A stretch of DNA of 64,000 nucleotides, taken from contig NZ_JAQGNT010000092.1 of assembly GCF_028291725.1 (NCBI RefSeq), forward strand, positions 81,990 through 145,989. The letters run 5' to 3'. The position numbers and the translations under genes were made by a program. The notes under the pieces were generated by a model. It worked only from the letters and a program-made list of their open reading frames with translations, was not told the origin of the DNA and ran no database searches. Positions 1 to 7,915 of this stretch are shown here, piece by piece (position 1 is the first letter of the stretch; each line of letters starts with the position of its first letter). The stretch is from Hydrocarboniphaga sp. (GTDB lineage: Bacteria; Pseudomonadota; Gammaproteobacteria; Nevskiales; Nevskiaceae).

Positions 1-2
1 CG

Positions 3-344
3 CAAATGTACGAGTCCGAAAATGTGCAGGGGGTCAGTCAGATCGAAGGTCTGAACGACTATTTTTCCCGGGCCACTGCCAGAGCGATGAAGCGGCTTTC
101 CGGCAAGCCGAAGATTGACCCCAGGCTGATGGCGCGCGTCTCGTTCGCCACAATATTGGCCTGCATCCTTTTCAAGGATTGGCTTTTCCCGAAGGGGCTG
201 GCGACCCAGGACGAGATCAGCGCAGCGATAAGCGACTTCGTCATGGAAGGCCTTGGCGCGAATGCCGATCCACAGCCCAAAGCACCGGGTGCGGCGCGGC
301 CACGTCGTTCGCCGAGCGCCGCTGGATCGGCCAAGAAACGCTGA
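3..344 (+). CDS. TetR/AcrR-family regulator, C-terminal part (cut by window edge)
   Basis: The open frame enters from the left edge without a stop and ends at a TGA at 342-344, so only the C-terminal ligand-binding part is seen. The stretch with PRLMARVSFATILACILFKD followed by an amphipathic helix ending in FVMEGLG resembles the last helices of TetR regulators. The DNA-binding domain would lie to the left of the window. The final 25 residues are Pro/Arg/Ala-rich and probably disordered. It converges on the luciferase-like gene at 422-1342, with 77 bases between the two 3' ends. The family call rests on helix pattern only; no HTH is visible. Confidence 0.55.
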   Translation, partial: QMYESENVQGVSQIEGLNDYFSRATARAMKRLSGKPKIDPRLMARVSFATILACILFKDWLFPKGLATQDEISAAISDFVMEGLGANADPQPKAPGAARPRRSPSAAGSAKKR

Positions 345-421
345 TCCCGGGCTGGCTGATTCCAGATTTAGAAGTGCTCGCCGACCATCTCCGCGCTTTT
401 TACCCAAAGCGCCTGGGCGCG

Positions 422-1342
422 CTAGCGAATGGCCGGCATGATCTCCTCCGCCACCCACTGCGTGTAGTCGCAATACTCGGCTATGGATTTCACCGCCGGA
501 ATCGGCACCGAGCTGACGGTAACGCCCAGCTCCTTGAACCAGCTGAGACGGTCGATGATTTCCGTCTTGCTCATGCCGGGCCGCGCGCGCGGATCGTCCT
601 GCACTGTGTGGCCTTCACCGACACGGCTGGTCGCAAAACCATACATCACATCTTCGAGCTGCCCGTGATAGTCCGCTTGCGACTTGATGAACTCGATGCG
701 CGCGGGAATATCTTCCGGCTTGGTCAGGAACGGCCACCAGCCGCTTGCGAAACGCGCGATCCGTTTCAGCACCGCGTCGGCTTCTCCGCCCATCCAGACC
801 GGCAGATGGGGCTTCTGAAAAGGCTTGGGTTCGAAGGCGACGTCGCGGAAAGAAACATACTGGCCTTCGAAGACCGGGTTTTCCTGAGTCCACAGCGCGA
901 TGATCGCCTGAAGATACTCGTCGGTCATGCGACCCCGCTCGTGGAACGGCACACTGAGCAGATCGAATTCCTCCTTCAACCAGCCGACGGCGAAGGTGAC
1001 GGTGACGCGTCCGCTGCTCAACCAGTCCATCGTCGCCAGCGCCTTCGCGGTCACGATCGGATGCTGCAGTGGCAGGATCGCGATGCAGGAGTTGACGCGG
1101 ATATTCTCGGTCGCCCCGGCAAAGTAAGCCATGCCGGAATAGGCACTGAGATAGTGTGGGCCAGAAAGCTCGATATGAGAACGCGGCACGACGTGATGTT
1201 CCGGTACGGAGATCATCGAATAGCCTTGCTTTTCAGCCCATTTCGCCAGCCGTGTCTGGTCCGACCCTGTTACTGCGGCTTCCCAGGTTTGGCCGGTCGC
1301 CTTGAGTCTCGTGAGGTTCGGCATTGCAAAGCCCAATTTCAT
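422..1342 (-). CDS. LLM-class (luciferase-like) flavin/F420-dependent oxidoreductase
   Basis: This is a 306-residue TIM-barrel protein of the bacterial luciferase-like superfamily, which carries out oxidoreductions with reduced flavin or F420. It begins MKLGFAMPN, the usual first strand. VPEHHVV lies near residue 48, and the family signature LSSGRVTVTFAVGWLKEEF lies near residues 107-125, close to the TIGR03619 type usually assigned to F420. I chose the ATG at 1342 over the upstream in-frame start at 1381 because a GGAG lies about 9 bases before it and the protein then starts at the first strand. A 28-bp near-palindrome (1491-1518) lies about 150 bases upstream. The neighbouring LuxE- and LuxC-like genes suggest an aldehyde or fatty-acyl substrate, but that is inference. 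FMN versus F420 cannot be decided here. Confidence 0.85.
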   Translation of the reverse strand: MKLGFAMPNLTRLKATGQTWEAAVTGSDQTRLAKWAEKQGYSMISVPEHHVVPRSHIELSGPHYLSAYSGMAYFAGATENIRVNSCIAILPLQHPIVTAKALATMDWLSSGRVTVTFAVGWLKEEFDLLSVPFHERGRMTDEYLQAIIALWTQENPVFEGQYVSFRDVAFEPKPFQKPHLPVWMGGEADAVLKRIARFASGWWPFLTKPEDIPARIEFIKSQADYHGQLEDVMYGFATSRVGEGHTVQDDPRARPGMSKTEIIDRLSWFKELGVTVSSVPIPAVKSIAEYCDYTQWVAEEIMPAIR

Positions 1343-1490
1343 AATCTGCGCTCCATGTCGAACCTCATCTAACCACGGCAATACCAGGATTCATTGATGT
1401 CTCCGCTGGTCGAAAAAAGTCGGGTTGCAGCCTTGCTGTGTTGAGTTCGCGCACCGAGCGGGGAACCGACCGGGGCTCCGCGACGCAGGC

Positions 1491-1518
1491 TCATTAAATA
1501 GTATTTACTACTTAATGA
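1491..1518. promoter_or_regulatory. 28-bp near-perfect palindrome, probable operator
   Basis: The left half TCATTAAATAGTA (1491-1503) and the right half TACTACTTAATGA (1506-1518) match in 12 of 13 pairs around a 2-bp centre. The site is AT-rich in a GC-rich region. It lies between the 3' end of the TetR gene (1599) and the start of the luciferase-like gene (1342), so it most likely controls the latter. The size and symmetry fit a TetR-type dimer, but the regulator that binds it is inferred. Confidence 0.6.
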
Positions 1519-1598
1519 AGTTGCTAGTACCACGGCACAGAGGTGTTGGGACCGGGGCGCGAACGAATGCTGGCGCGAGACAAGAGGCGGGGCGCCGA

Positions 1599-2255
1599 TC
1601 ATCGACGAACACCGTTGAGAAACAGGCCCACTCCGAAACTGATTCGCTTCTCTACCTCCGCTTTATCCAGCGTCTTGCCCGCAACGACCAGGCGCGCCGA
1701 ACCACTCACCGCAAGGCTCAGAAATGCGGTAGCGGCGCGTCGCGGTTCGGTGACGTGGATCTCGCCCGAGGCACTGTGACGCTCGAAAAGGCTGCATAAG
1801 AGGTCGAGTGTCGGTCCGGTACCTTCGTCGATGGCGATGGTGAAGAGTTCCGGAAATCGGTAGGACTGTGCGCTCAGGATGCGTTGCAGCTTGATTGCGA
1901 TCGGCGTGGCCGAATTGACGATCCGGAGTCGCGCGATCGCGGCCAGCGTCTGCTCCAGGTTGTCGGTGACCACGGCCTCAAGGGTTTCCCGCGGCATGGT
2001 GAATCGCTCGACGGCCCGGCGCACCGAGGCTTTGAAGAGTGCGGCCTTGTCCTCGTAACGCGCATAGATGGTGCGCTTCGACATGCCGACCTGGGCGGCA
2101 ATCTCCTCCATCGTGGTTCGCTCGAACCCCATTTCCAGGAAGACGTCGAGTGCAACGTTCAGCAGCTCTTCCTGACGCTGTGTCTGCTGGGCGCGCGTGG
2201 GCCGCCCGGAACCAGGGCGTTCGGCGTCCGTATTTGCCAAAAGTTTCGTGGACAT
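1599..2255 (-). CDS. TetR/AcrR-family transcriptional regulator
   Basis: This is a 218-residue regulator with an N-terminal TetR HTH. Helix 1 lies around ELLNVALDVFLEMGFERTTM (about residues 30-49), followed by EEIAAQVGMSKRTIYARYED as the recognition helix-turn-helix. The C-terminal part, with SYRFPELF and FLSLAVSGSARLVV, fits the AcrR-type ligand domain. The gene is transcribed away from the LuxE-like operon, and a palindrome at 2265-2281 sits directly in front of both genes. Autoregulation and control of the reductase operon is therefore the likely role. An inducer cannot be read from the sequence. A basic 30-residue N-terminal extension precedes the HTH, as in many TetR proteins of aromatic and lipid pathways. 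Confidence 0.9.
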   Translation of the reverse strand: MSTKLLANTDAERPGSGRPTRAQQTQRQEELLNVALDVFLEMGFERTTMEEIAAQVGMSKRTIYARYEDKAALFKASVRRAVERFTMPRETLEAVVTDNLEQTLAAIARLRIVNSATPIAIKLQRILSAQSYRFPELFTIAIDEGTGPTLDLLCSLFERHSASGEIHVTEPRRAATAFLSLAVSGSARLVVAGKTLDKAEVEKRISFGVGLFLNGVRR

Positions 2256-2264
2256 TAATAATGG

Positions 2265-2281
2265 AACGGTGCGGTACCGTT
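2265..2281. promoter_or_regulatory. Inverted repeat, candidate TetR operator between divergent genes
   Basis: AACGGT and ACCGTT are exact inverted halves separated by 5 bases (GCGGT). The site lies 10 bases upstream of the TetR start codon (2255) and 35 bases upstream of the LuxE-like start (2316), where it would cover both promoters. Binding by the adjacent regulator is inference. Confidence 0.5.
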
Positions 2282-2315
2282 AGCTGCCTTGGCGAAGATG
2301 GATGGAGAAAATTAT

Positions 2316-3662
2316 ATGGGTACGACTGCTGACCGCCTAACCGGGCTCGTCAAAGACAGCGGGCGTTATGACATTCCTGCTGCCGAGCTTCGCGCTGCCC
2401 AGGCCGAGGCGATGAACGAGCGTTTCCAGGAACGCAGGGGCCAGATCAAGCTGCTCGCCCACCGTGCCAGCGACGCCGGTCTCGACGTGGTGAGTAGCCA
2501 TGAGGACATGGTCAAGCTGCTGTTCCCGCACACCGCCTACAAGAGCTACCCGGAAAACTGGCTCATGGAAGAACGCTGGGATCGTCTGGGAAAATGGCTC
2601 GATACGGTCTGCACCTACCGCGTGCCTACGCAGGACCGGTCGCAGTTCAAGGGCATCGACGACTGGATCGAAAAGCTGGAGCAGGGCGGTCATTACGTGT
2701 CCTGTTCAAGCGGCACCACCGGCAAGTCCGCGATGCTGGTCGCCTCCAAAACGGACATGGACTGGTGCCAGGTCGAAGCCATCACCGCCTATACCTGGGG
2801 ATCGGGCGTCGAGGCGAGGCGGGATCGCCGAATGTTCGGCCTGGCCGCGGTGGCGCATACGGCGCGCGCGGTCCACACCGGCAAAGCTTACGAGGCGCTG
2901 CAGAATCCGGCCTTCGAGCGATTCGCTTCGCCGATTGCGCCGATGACCGTGGGAGGCCTCACCAGCATGGTGGTGCTGCGCAAGAGGATTGCCGACGGCA
3001 CGGCGAGCCCCAGCGATATCGCGAACATGGAGAAAGTCTCCTCGGAGCGGCAGAAAGCCATGGATGCGTCGGTCGGCATCACGGCACGCGCGATGGTTGA
3101 GGCGCGGCATGACAAGCTCCATCTATCCGGCTTGTGGGCGGGCATTTACAACGTCGCCAAGGCCGTGCGCGACATGGGCTACAGCGCCAGGGATTTCAAT
3201 CCGGAGAACTCTATCTACGTCGGCGGCGGACTCAAGCGCGCCGTGCTGCCGTCTGACTACCGCGAGTTCGTCTACGAGACCTTCAACATTCAGCCGGAGC
3301 GCAACTACCAGAACTACAGCATGCAGGAGCTTCACTCCGGCATGCCGCGCTGCCGCAAGGGCGGCCGCTATCACTTGCCGCCGTGGCTGGTGCCGCTGAT
3401 TCTGGACAAGCAGGGCGATGGCCTGCTGCCTCAGACCAAGGGCGAGTACGAAGGCCGCGCCGCTTTCTTCGATGTGTCGATCGATGGCCGCTGGGGAGGA
3501 GTGATTTCCGGTGACAAGGTTTCGATCGACTTCAGCCCCTGCGCCTGCGGCGCCAAGGGACCGTCGATTCGCGACAACGTGGCCCGCTACGCGGATCTCG
3601 AAGGCGACGACAAGATCGGCTGTGCCGGAACGGTGGATGCTTATGTAAGAGGTGTGTCATGA
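2316..3662 (+). CDS. LuxE-like acyl-protein synthetase (ANL/PaaK-like adenylation fold)
   Basis: This 448-residue adenylate-forming enzyme resembles LuxE, which activates a fatty acid with ATP and passes the acyl group to the LuxC reductase. The phosphate-binding loop SSGTTGK is at residues 131-137. Near the C-terminus a CACG motif is followed by GPSIRDN and GDDKIGCAG, a cysteine-containing tail as in LuxE/PaaK relatives. I chose the ATG at 2316 because GGAG stands 8 bases upstream; a TTG at 2289 and an ATG at 2298 are in frame but have poorer sites. The stop overlaps the start of the LuxC-like gene by ATGA, so the two are translationally coupled. Substrate chain length and the acylated residue are unknown. 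Confidence 0.75.
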   Translation: MGTTADRLTGLVKDSGRYDIPAAELRAAQAEAMNERFQERRGQIKLLAHRASDAGLDVVSSHEDMVKLLFPHTAYKSYPENWLMEERWDRLGKWLDTVCTYRVPTQDRSQFKGIDDWIEKLEQGGHYVSCSSGTTGKSAMLVASKTDMDWCQVEAITAYTWGSGVEARRDRRMFGLAAVAHTARAVHTGKAYEALQNPAFERFASPIAPMTVGGLTSMVVLRKRIADGTASPSDIANMEKVSSERQKAMDASVGITARAMVEARHDKLHLSGLWAGIYNVAKAVRDMGYSARDFNPENSIYVGGGLKRAVLPSDYREFVYETFNIQPERNYQNYSMQELHSGMPRCRKGGRYHLPPWLVPLILDKQGDGLLPQTKGEYEGRAAFFDVSIDGRWGGVISGDKVSIDFSPCACGAKGPSIRDNVARYADLEGDDKIGCAGTVDAYVRGVS

Positions 3663-5092
3663 ACTCGCTGACCATACCCGACGTCTCCGGCAAGGCGGAG
3701 CCCGTCGTTTCCGCGCCTTTTTTTGTGCGTGGCAAGCTGGTCGAAGGGCGTGACGTCACGCACCGGTCGCGCGACCTGGGTGTGAGCTTCGCGACCCCGC
3801 GCATCGATCTCGACGGTGTGGTGCCGCCACGCACCGAAGTGCCGCCGCTGCTCAACGTGCCGACAGCGGAGATCATCGACTTCCTGGTCGAGACGGGGCA
3901 GCGCATCGTGTCGCCGAACAACGTCGTCATGCAGGAATGCATCGATCGCATGTGCTCCACGCACATCCTGCCGCGCGCCGTCGTCGAGAACCAGGCGCGC
4001 TCTGCCGCCGCGTATCTCGACAAGCGCAAGCTGATGGCCGAGCTGGAGCAGAACTTCCCCGATCCGAGGGCCCTGGATACCTGGGTGCCCAAGCAGGACT
4101 ACACCGGCCGCAAGAGCTTCGTGCGCGCGTTCGCGCCGCGCCTGGTCCACGTGCTGCCGGGAAATTCGCCGGGCGTGGCGGTGAAGTCGATTGCGCAGGG
4201 CGCGATGGTCAAGGCGATCAACCTATTCAAGATGTCGTCCAGCGATCCGTTCACCATGGTGGCCTTGCTGCGCACGATGGCGGACATCGATCCGAACCAC
4301 GCCATCGTGAAGTCGATGTCGGCGGTCTACTGGCGCGGCGGCGACAATACCATCGAGGCGATCCTGTACCGCCCGCAGTTTTTCGACAAGATCGTGGCCT
4401 GGGGCGGCGGCGATGCGATCAGCAACGTCATCCAGTATCTCGGCCCCGGCTTTCAGCTTGTGTCCTTCGACCCCAAGACCTCGATCTCGCTGGTCGGCGT
4501 CGAGGCCTTCGCATCCGATGCGACGCTGGACCTCGCCGCGGACCTCGCCTCGGCCGACGTGATGACGCTGAACCAGGAAGCCTGCGTCGCGAGCCGCTTC
4601 CAGTTCGTCGAAGGCAGCCAGCAGCAGGTTGATCGCTTCTGCGGGAAGCTGCACCAGCGCATCGCCGAGCGCGCTGCGGCGTCGGGTGATATCCGCCCTC
4701 TCGACATGGACCTGAAGGAACAGGTCGACGCGCTGATGATGCTCGACGACGAATACCGCGTCTGGGGCAAGAGCGACGGCAAGGGCCTGGTGATCCGCTC
4801 GAACGAGCCGGTGGACTTCCACCCGATCAACAAGACTGCCAACGTCGTGCGCGTGGATTCGCTCGACGACGCCACCAAGTACATCAACGTGGCGACGCAG
4901 ACCGTGGGCTTCTATCCGTTCAACCGCATGGCCGACTATCGCGACCGGCTCGCCAGCGGCGGTGCGCAGCGCGTCGTCCACCTGGGCGAGGCGGGGCCAT
5001 CCACGATCGGCAATCCACACGACGCGATGTATCCTCTGCATCGTTTCGTGCACTGGATGGCGCACGAGGATGGGCTTGCGCCGCAATACTGA
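3659..5092 (+). CDS. LuxC-like acyl-CoA/acyl-protein reductase
   Basis: This 477-residue protein belongs to the LuxC family (acyl-CoA reductase, PF05893), an aldehyde-dehydrogenase-like fold that reduces thioester-bound fatty acyl groups to aldehydes with NADPH. The family's nucleotide-binding region is seen as HVLPGNSPGVAV with downstream LFKMSSSDPF. The catalytic cysteine is recognisable as Cys309 in LNQEACVASR, matching the LuxC pattern NQ-x2-C. The length is typical (about 480). It overlaps the LuxE-like gene by 4 bases and is followed after 18 bases by a CMD-family gene. The product should be a fatty aldehyde, but no luxA/luxB pair is present, so light emission is not implied. Confidence 0.85.
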   Translation: MNSLTIPDVSGKAEPVVSAPFFVRGKLVEGRDVTHRSRDLGVSFATPRIDLDGVVPPRTEVPPLLNVPTAEIIDFLVETGQRIVSPNNVVMQECIDRMCSTHILPRAVVENQARSAAAYLDKRKLMAELEQNFPDPRALDTWVPKQDYTGRKSFVRAFAPRLVHVLPGNSPGVAVKSIAQGAMVKAINLFKMSSSDPFTMVALLRTMADIDPNHAIVKSMSAVYWRGGDNTIEAILYRPQFFDKIVAWGGGDAISNVIQYLGPGFQLVSFDPKTSISLVGVEAFASDATLDLAADLASADVMTLNQEACVASRFQFVEGSQQQVDRFCGKLHQRIAERAAASGDIRPLDMDLKEQVDALMMLDDEYRVWGKSDGKGLVIRSNEPVDFHPINKTANVVRVDSLDDATKYINVATQTVGFYPFNRMADYRDRLASGGAQRVVHLGEAGPSTIGNPHDAMYPLHRFVHWMAHEDGLAPQY

Positions 5093-5110
5093 ACGAGAAG
5101 CTAAAACACT

Positions 5111-5869
5111 GTGATAGAAGAGACCAAGCCAGACAAGGACCCCGCCACGCTGACACTGGAGGCACGACGCAAGGCCGAGGCACGTGAAGCGCAGGTGTTG
5201 GGCGATGGGCCACGGCTGCAACCGATCGAGCTGAACGAGATTTCCGGCGGTTTGCTCGCCATTCTGGCTCGGATGGAGGGAGTCAACGGTGCACTGAAAT
5301 CCGATGCCGACGGCGATCGCGGAGGCACCCAGTCATTGCGGACGCAGTTGCTGGCGGACCCTGAGGCCGCCGCCTTGTCGCCGGAGGTATTGGCAAGCCT
5401 GTCGCAATTGCCCGAGATCATCCGAACGATGTTGCGGCACGCCGAGTTGTTTGCGGTTCATACCGACGTCGGTCTGCAGCTTCTTGCGCGCGGGGCCTTG
5501 TCCTTACGGGATCGCGAACTCGCCATACTGCGGATCGCCTGGCTCTGCCAGGCCCCTTATGAATGGGGGGAGCACGTCAGGGTTGGCAAGCGGGTCGGCC
5601 TCACCAGCGACGATATCGCGCAGGTGATCGATGGCCCTGATGCCGCAGGCCTGGATGAGCATGACTGCGCCATCTTGCGAGCGGTCGATGAACTGCACGG
5701 CGATGCGATGATTTCGGATGCAACCTGGGAAACGCTTGCCAAACGGCTCGACGAACGGCAGTTGATCGAATTGCCGATTATCGTGGGCCAATATCAGTCA
5801 GGTGCCTACTACCAGAATTCGCTGCGCCTGCGCCTGCATACAGGCAATCTCGGCCTGAAGGCGCGCTAG
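5111..5869 (+). CDS. Carboxymuconolactone decarboxylase (AhpD-like) family protein
   Basis: This 252-residue protein carries a CMD domain in its second half. ALSLRDRELAILRIAWLCQA followed by YEWGEHVRVGKRVGL is the typical helix pair of the family, but it has a single cysteine at this point where AhpD-type members have a CxxC pair. AhpD peroxidase activity is therefore unlikely. The gene starts with GTG at 5111, 18 bases after the LuxC-like stop, with a weak GAGAAG ribosome site. Members of this family with a long N-terminal region often sit in catabolic operons. The function in this one is unknown; a lactone decarboxylase or gamma-lactone role is only a possibility. Confidence 0.8.
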   Translation: MIEETKPDKDPATLTLEARRKAEAREAQVLGDGPRLQPIELNEISGGLLAILARMEGVNGALKSDADGDRGGTQSLRTQLLADPEAAALSPEVLASLSQLPEIIRTMLRHAELFAVHTDVGLQLLARGALSLRDRELAILRIAWLCQAPYEWGEHVRVGKRVGLTSDDIAQVIDGPDAAGLDEHDCAILRAVDELHGDAMISDATWETLAKRLDERQLIELPIIVGQYQSGAYYQNSLRLRLHTGNLGLKAR

Positions 5870-5948
5870 GCCTGGCTGCGTTGCTCCTCCTCCGTGGACG
5901 ATTGTATCCCGACACGAATCTGTCATCGACGGCAACTAGCCTTCTGGG

Positions 5949-6995
5949 TTGGCTTTCGCTGTCGAGCTTGCCTTGAATACCAACATCGCACCCGAATCGG
6001 CCGGCAGCGTTCTGCTGGCACGCAGTCGATTGACGAACGGCCTCGTCTGGGGCTTCCACTTTATCGGCTCGGAAGCCGTGCCTGTCAACGATCCTCATTC
6101 TGATGAAAGGCCGGCGGCAGGCGGTTTGCGCTGGCTTCACTTCAGCTCGGCCGATCGTGGCAGCCAGCGGTGGATCGAATCCGCCAATCTGCCGAAGTTG
6201 GTGCGAGAGCTGATGCTGTCGCACGACGACCATCATTGCGCGCTCGTCGATGAGGGTTATGTGGCCTGTGTGCTGCACGATTTCGAGCGCAAGTTCGACG
6301 GGCAGGATACGCCGAGCGTCGGCACACTACGCTTCGCGGTCGGTGATGGCTTCATGCTGACGGTCCGCAAGCATCCATTGCGCTGTGCCGATGTCGTTCG
6401 GCGACGCATCGAAGAAGGCGCGCGCCCCGTCGATGCCCCGATGGCTTTGGAGTTGCTCGCTGGTGCAATCTCCGAGGTAATGGGCAGCGTTCTGGGCAAT
6501 ATCGAAGCTGCCGCCGAACGGGTCGAGGACGAATTGCTGACTGACGATCTTTCGCCGAATACCAGCGAGCTCGTCGGCATGCGGCGACGCACGGTTAGAA
6601 TGCATCGAATGCTGGCCGGGCTGGGTGCTGCCTGTCGGCGGCTCGAGTCCGATACCGAGTTACCCCAGCCGCTGCTGCCGGCCATCGAGAATTTTGCACA
6701 ACGTATTATTGCCCTCGATCAAAGAGTCACTGCACTGCAAAGCCAGCTGCGGCTGCTGCGCGACGAGCTCGATCTCCAGGCGGCGCAGCGCACCAACCGC
6801 AGCCTTTACGTCTTGTCGATCCTCTCCGCATTGATGCTGCCCGCGACGCTGGTCACGGGCCTGTTCGGCATGAACACCGGCGGTCTGCCGTGGGCGACCT
6901 CTTCATTCGGCACTTTGGCCGCCACCCTGTCGGCGTTCGGTGCCGCGGCGGCCGTTTACTGGGTACTCCGCCGGCTGGGGTTCGTGCGCCTGTAG
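5949..6995 (+). CDS. CorA/ZntB-family divalent cation transporter
   Basis: This 348-residue inner-membrane protein has the CorA-superfamily plan: a cytoplasmic alpha/beta domain, a long helix (about residues 170-280) and two C-terminal transmembrane segments. The first membrane segment ends in the pore signature GMN within TGLFGMNTGGLPW. This is closer to ZntB than to canonical CorA, which continues after GMN with a longer loop. The start is TTG at 5949, read from the frame; no better start precedes it. The gene stands alone, 79 bases after the CMD gene, and converges on the beta-propeller gene. The transported ion (Zn, Mg or other) cannot be told from the sequence. Confidence 0.85.
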   Translation: MAFAVELALNTNIAPESAGSVLLARSRLTNGLVWGFHFIGSEAVPVNDPHSDERPAAGGLRWLHFSSADRGSQRWIESANLPKLVRELMLSHDDHHCALVDEGYVACVLHDFERKFDGQDTPSVGTLRFAVGDGFMLTVRKHPLRCADVVRRRIEEGARPVDAPMALELLAGAISEVMGSVLGNIEAAAERVEDELLTDDLSPNTSELVGMRRRTVRMHRMLAGLGAACRRLESDTELPQPLLPAIENFAQRIIALDQRVTALQSQLRLLRDELDLQAAQRTNRSLYVLSILSALMLPATLVTGLFGMNTGGLPWATSSFGTLAATLSAFGAAAAVYWVLRRLGFVRL

Positions 6996-7078
6996 ACCGA
7001 TCGGGTGGGACTTCGTCTGAGTTTCCTAAAGCGCAAAACGATAGATTGCCGGTATGCAGCCGGAACACCGTTCACCGA

Positions 7079-7738
7079 TTACAGGCTGCCGGTCGCCGCG
7101 GTGTTTCGCCTGGGTCGGCGGACGGCTCTCAGCTTTCCGCTGTTTCCTCCTCCGCAGAAGAACTGATCGCCGCCATCGGACTCAAGCCCCGACACGCCCA
7201 CTCCGGGCGGCATGTCGAGACTCTCCAGCACCTCACCTGTTCGAGAATCGATTCGCCTCAACTCGCTCGCTTCACTTTCCCAGGTACCGTGCCAGAGGTC
7301 TCCGTCGATCCAGGTGACACCGGTGACGAAGCGGTTGGATTCGATGGTGCGAAGAACCGCCCCAGTTTGGGGATCGACTTGATGAATCTTCCGCTCCCGA
7401 TAGTGCCCGACCCAGAGCGTACCTTCGGCCCACGCCAGCCCCGAGTCACCGCCGCCGCCGGGTGCAGGAATCGTGGCGAGCACGCGGCCGGTCTTCGGAT
7501 CGATCTTCTGGATGCGATCCTCGGCGATCTGAAACAGGTGCTGGCCGTCGAAGGCCGTTCCTGCATGTGCGGCGACCTCGATCGAGCGCAGCGTCTTTCC
7601 GCTCGCCGGATCGAGGGCGTTGAGCTTGTCTCCTGACGCAAACCAGACTTGCTGACCGTCATGCGTGACGCCACCCACGCTGTCGACGCCTGGGAAAGGG
7701 CCATATTCACGGATGATTTCGGCTGCTGATCTTTTCAT
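7079..7738 (-). CDS. Small beta-propeller protein (glutamine-cyclotransferase/Vgb-like repeats)
   Basis: This 219-residue protein consists of repeated beta-propeller blades of about 40 residues with recurring KIDPKTGRVL, QVDPQTGAVL and RIDSRTGEVL strands. Such repeats occur in glutaminyl-peptide cyclotransferase-like and virginiamycin-lyase-like proteins. No signal peptide is visible, so it is probably cytoplasmic. It ends within about 85 bases of the CorA-like gene on the opposite strand. Its promoter side adjoins the mobile-like element at 7748-7915, whose right terminus lies 10 bases before the ATG. Enzyme activity cannot be assigned. Confidence 0.7.
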   Translation of the reverse strand: MKRSAAEIIREYGPFPGVDSVGGVTHDGQQVWFASGDKLNALDPASGKTLRSIEVAAHAGTAFDGQHLFQIAEDRIQKIDPKTGRVLATIPAPGGGGDSGLAWAEGTLWVGHYRERKIHQVDPQTGAVLRTIESNRFVTGVTWIDGDLWHGTWESEASELRRIDSRTGEVLESLDMPPGVGVSGLESDGGDQFFCGGGNSGKLRAVRRPRRNTAATGSL

Positions 7739-7747
7739 GGTTCCATC

Positions 7748-7915
7748 CTAGTCCGCTGAATCGGAGAAATCAGATGTGCCCGACCGCCCGTTCCGCGCAC
7801 GCTGCTGCGTCAGAAATGCTCGCAATAGTCACCACTATTGCTGTGCTTTCTTCCTTGCATCGCACACGGCCCGACACGCCCGGACCCATCCGCTTCCTCC
7901 GATTCAGCGGACTAG
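7748..7915 (-). repeat. 168-bp structured repeat element, copy A (MITE-like)
   Basis: The termini are a perfect 19-bp inverted repeat: CTAGTCCGCTGAATCGGAG at 7748-7766 and its complement at 7897-7915. A hairpin with an 8-bp stem (7822-7829 with 7834-7841, 4-base loop) lies in the middle. The reverse complement aligns without gaps to copy B (48330-48494) over a 71-base core with 53 identities. The element supplies the TAG stop codon of the HTH gene at 7912. No transposase is encoded. The strand is given in the orientation where the outer stem can form G-U pairs. Confidence 0.8.

Noticed and set aside
179..1372. 397-residue plus-strand frame opposite the LLM gene
   Set aside because: Low-quality Arg/His-rich composition; the minus-strand LLM protein is clearly the gene.
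422..5869. A true bioluminescence operon
   Set aside because: No luxA/luxB pair and no luxD; the LLM protein is closer to the F420/FMN oxidoreductase type and is on the opposite strand.
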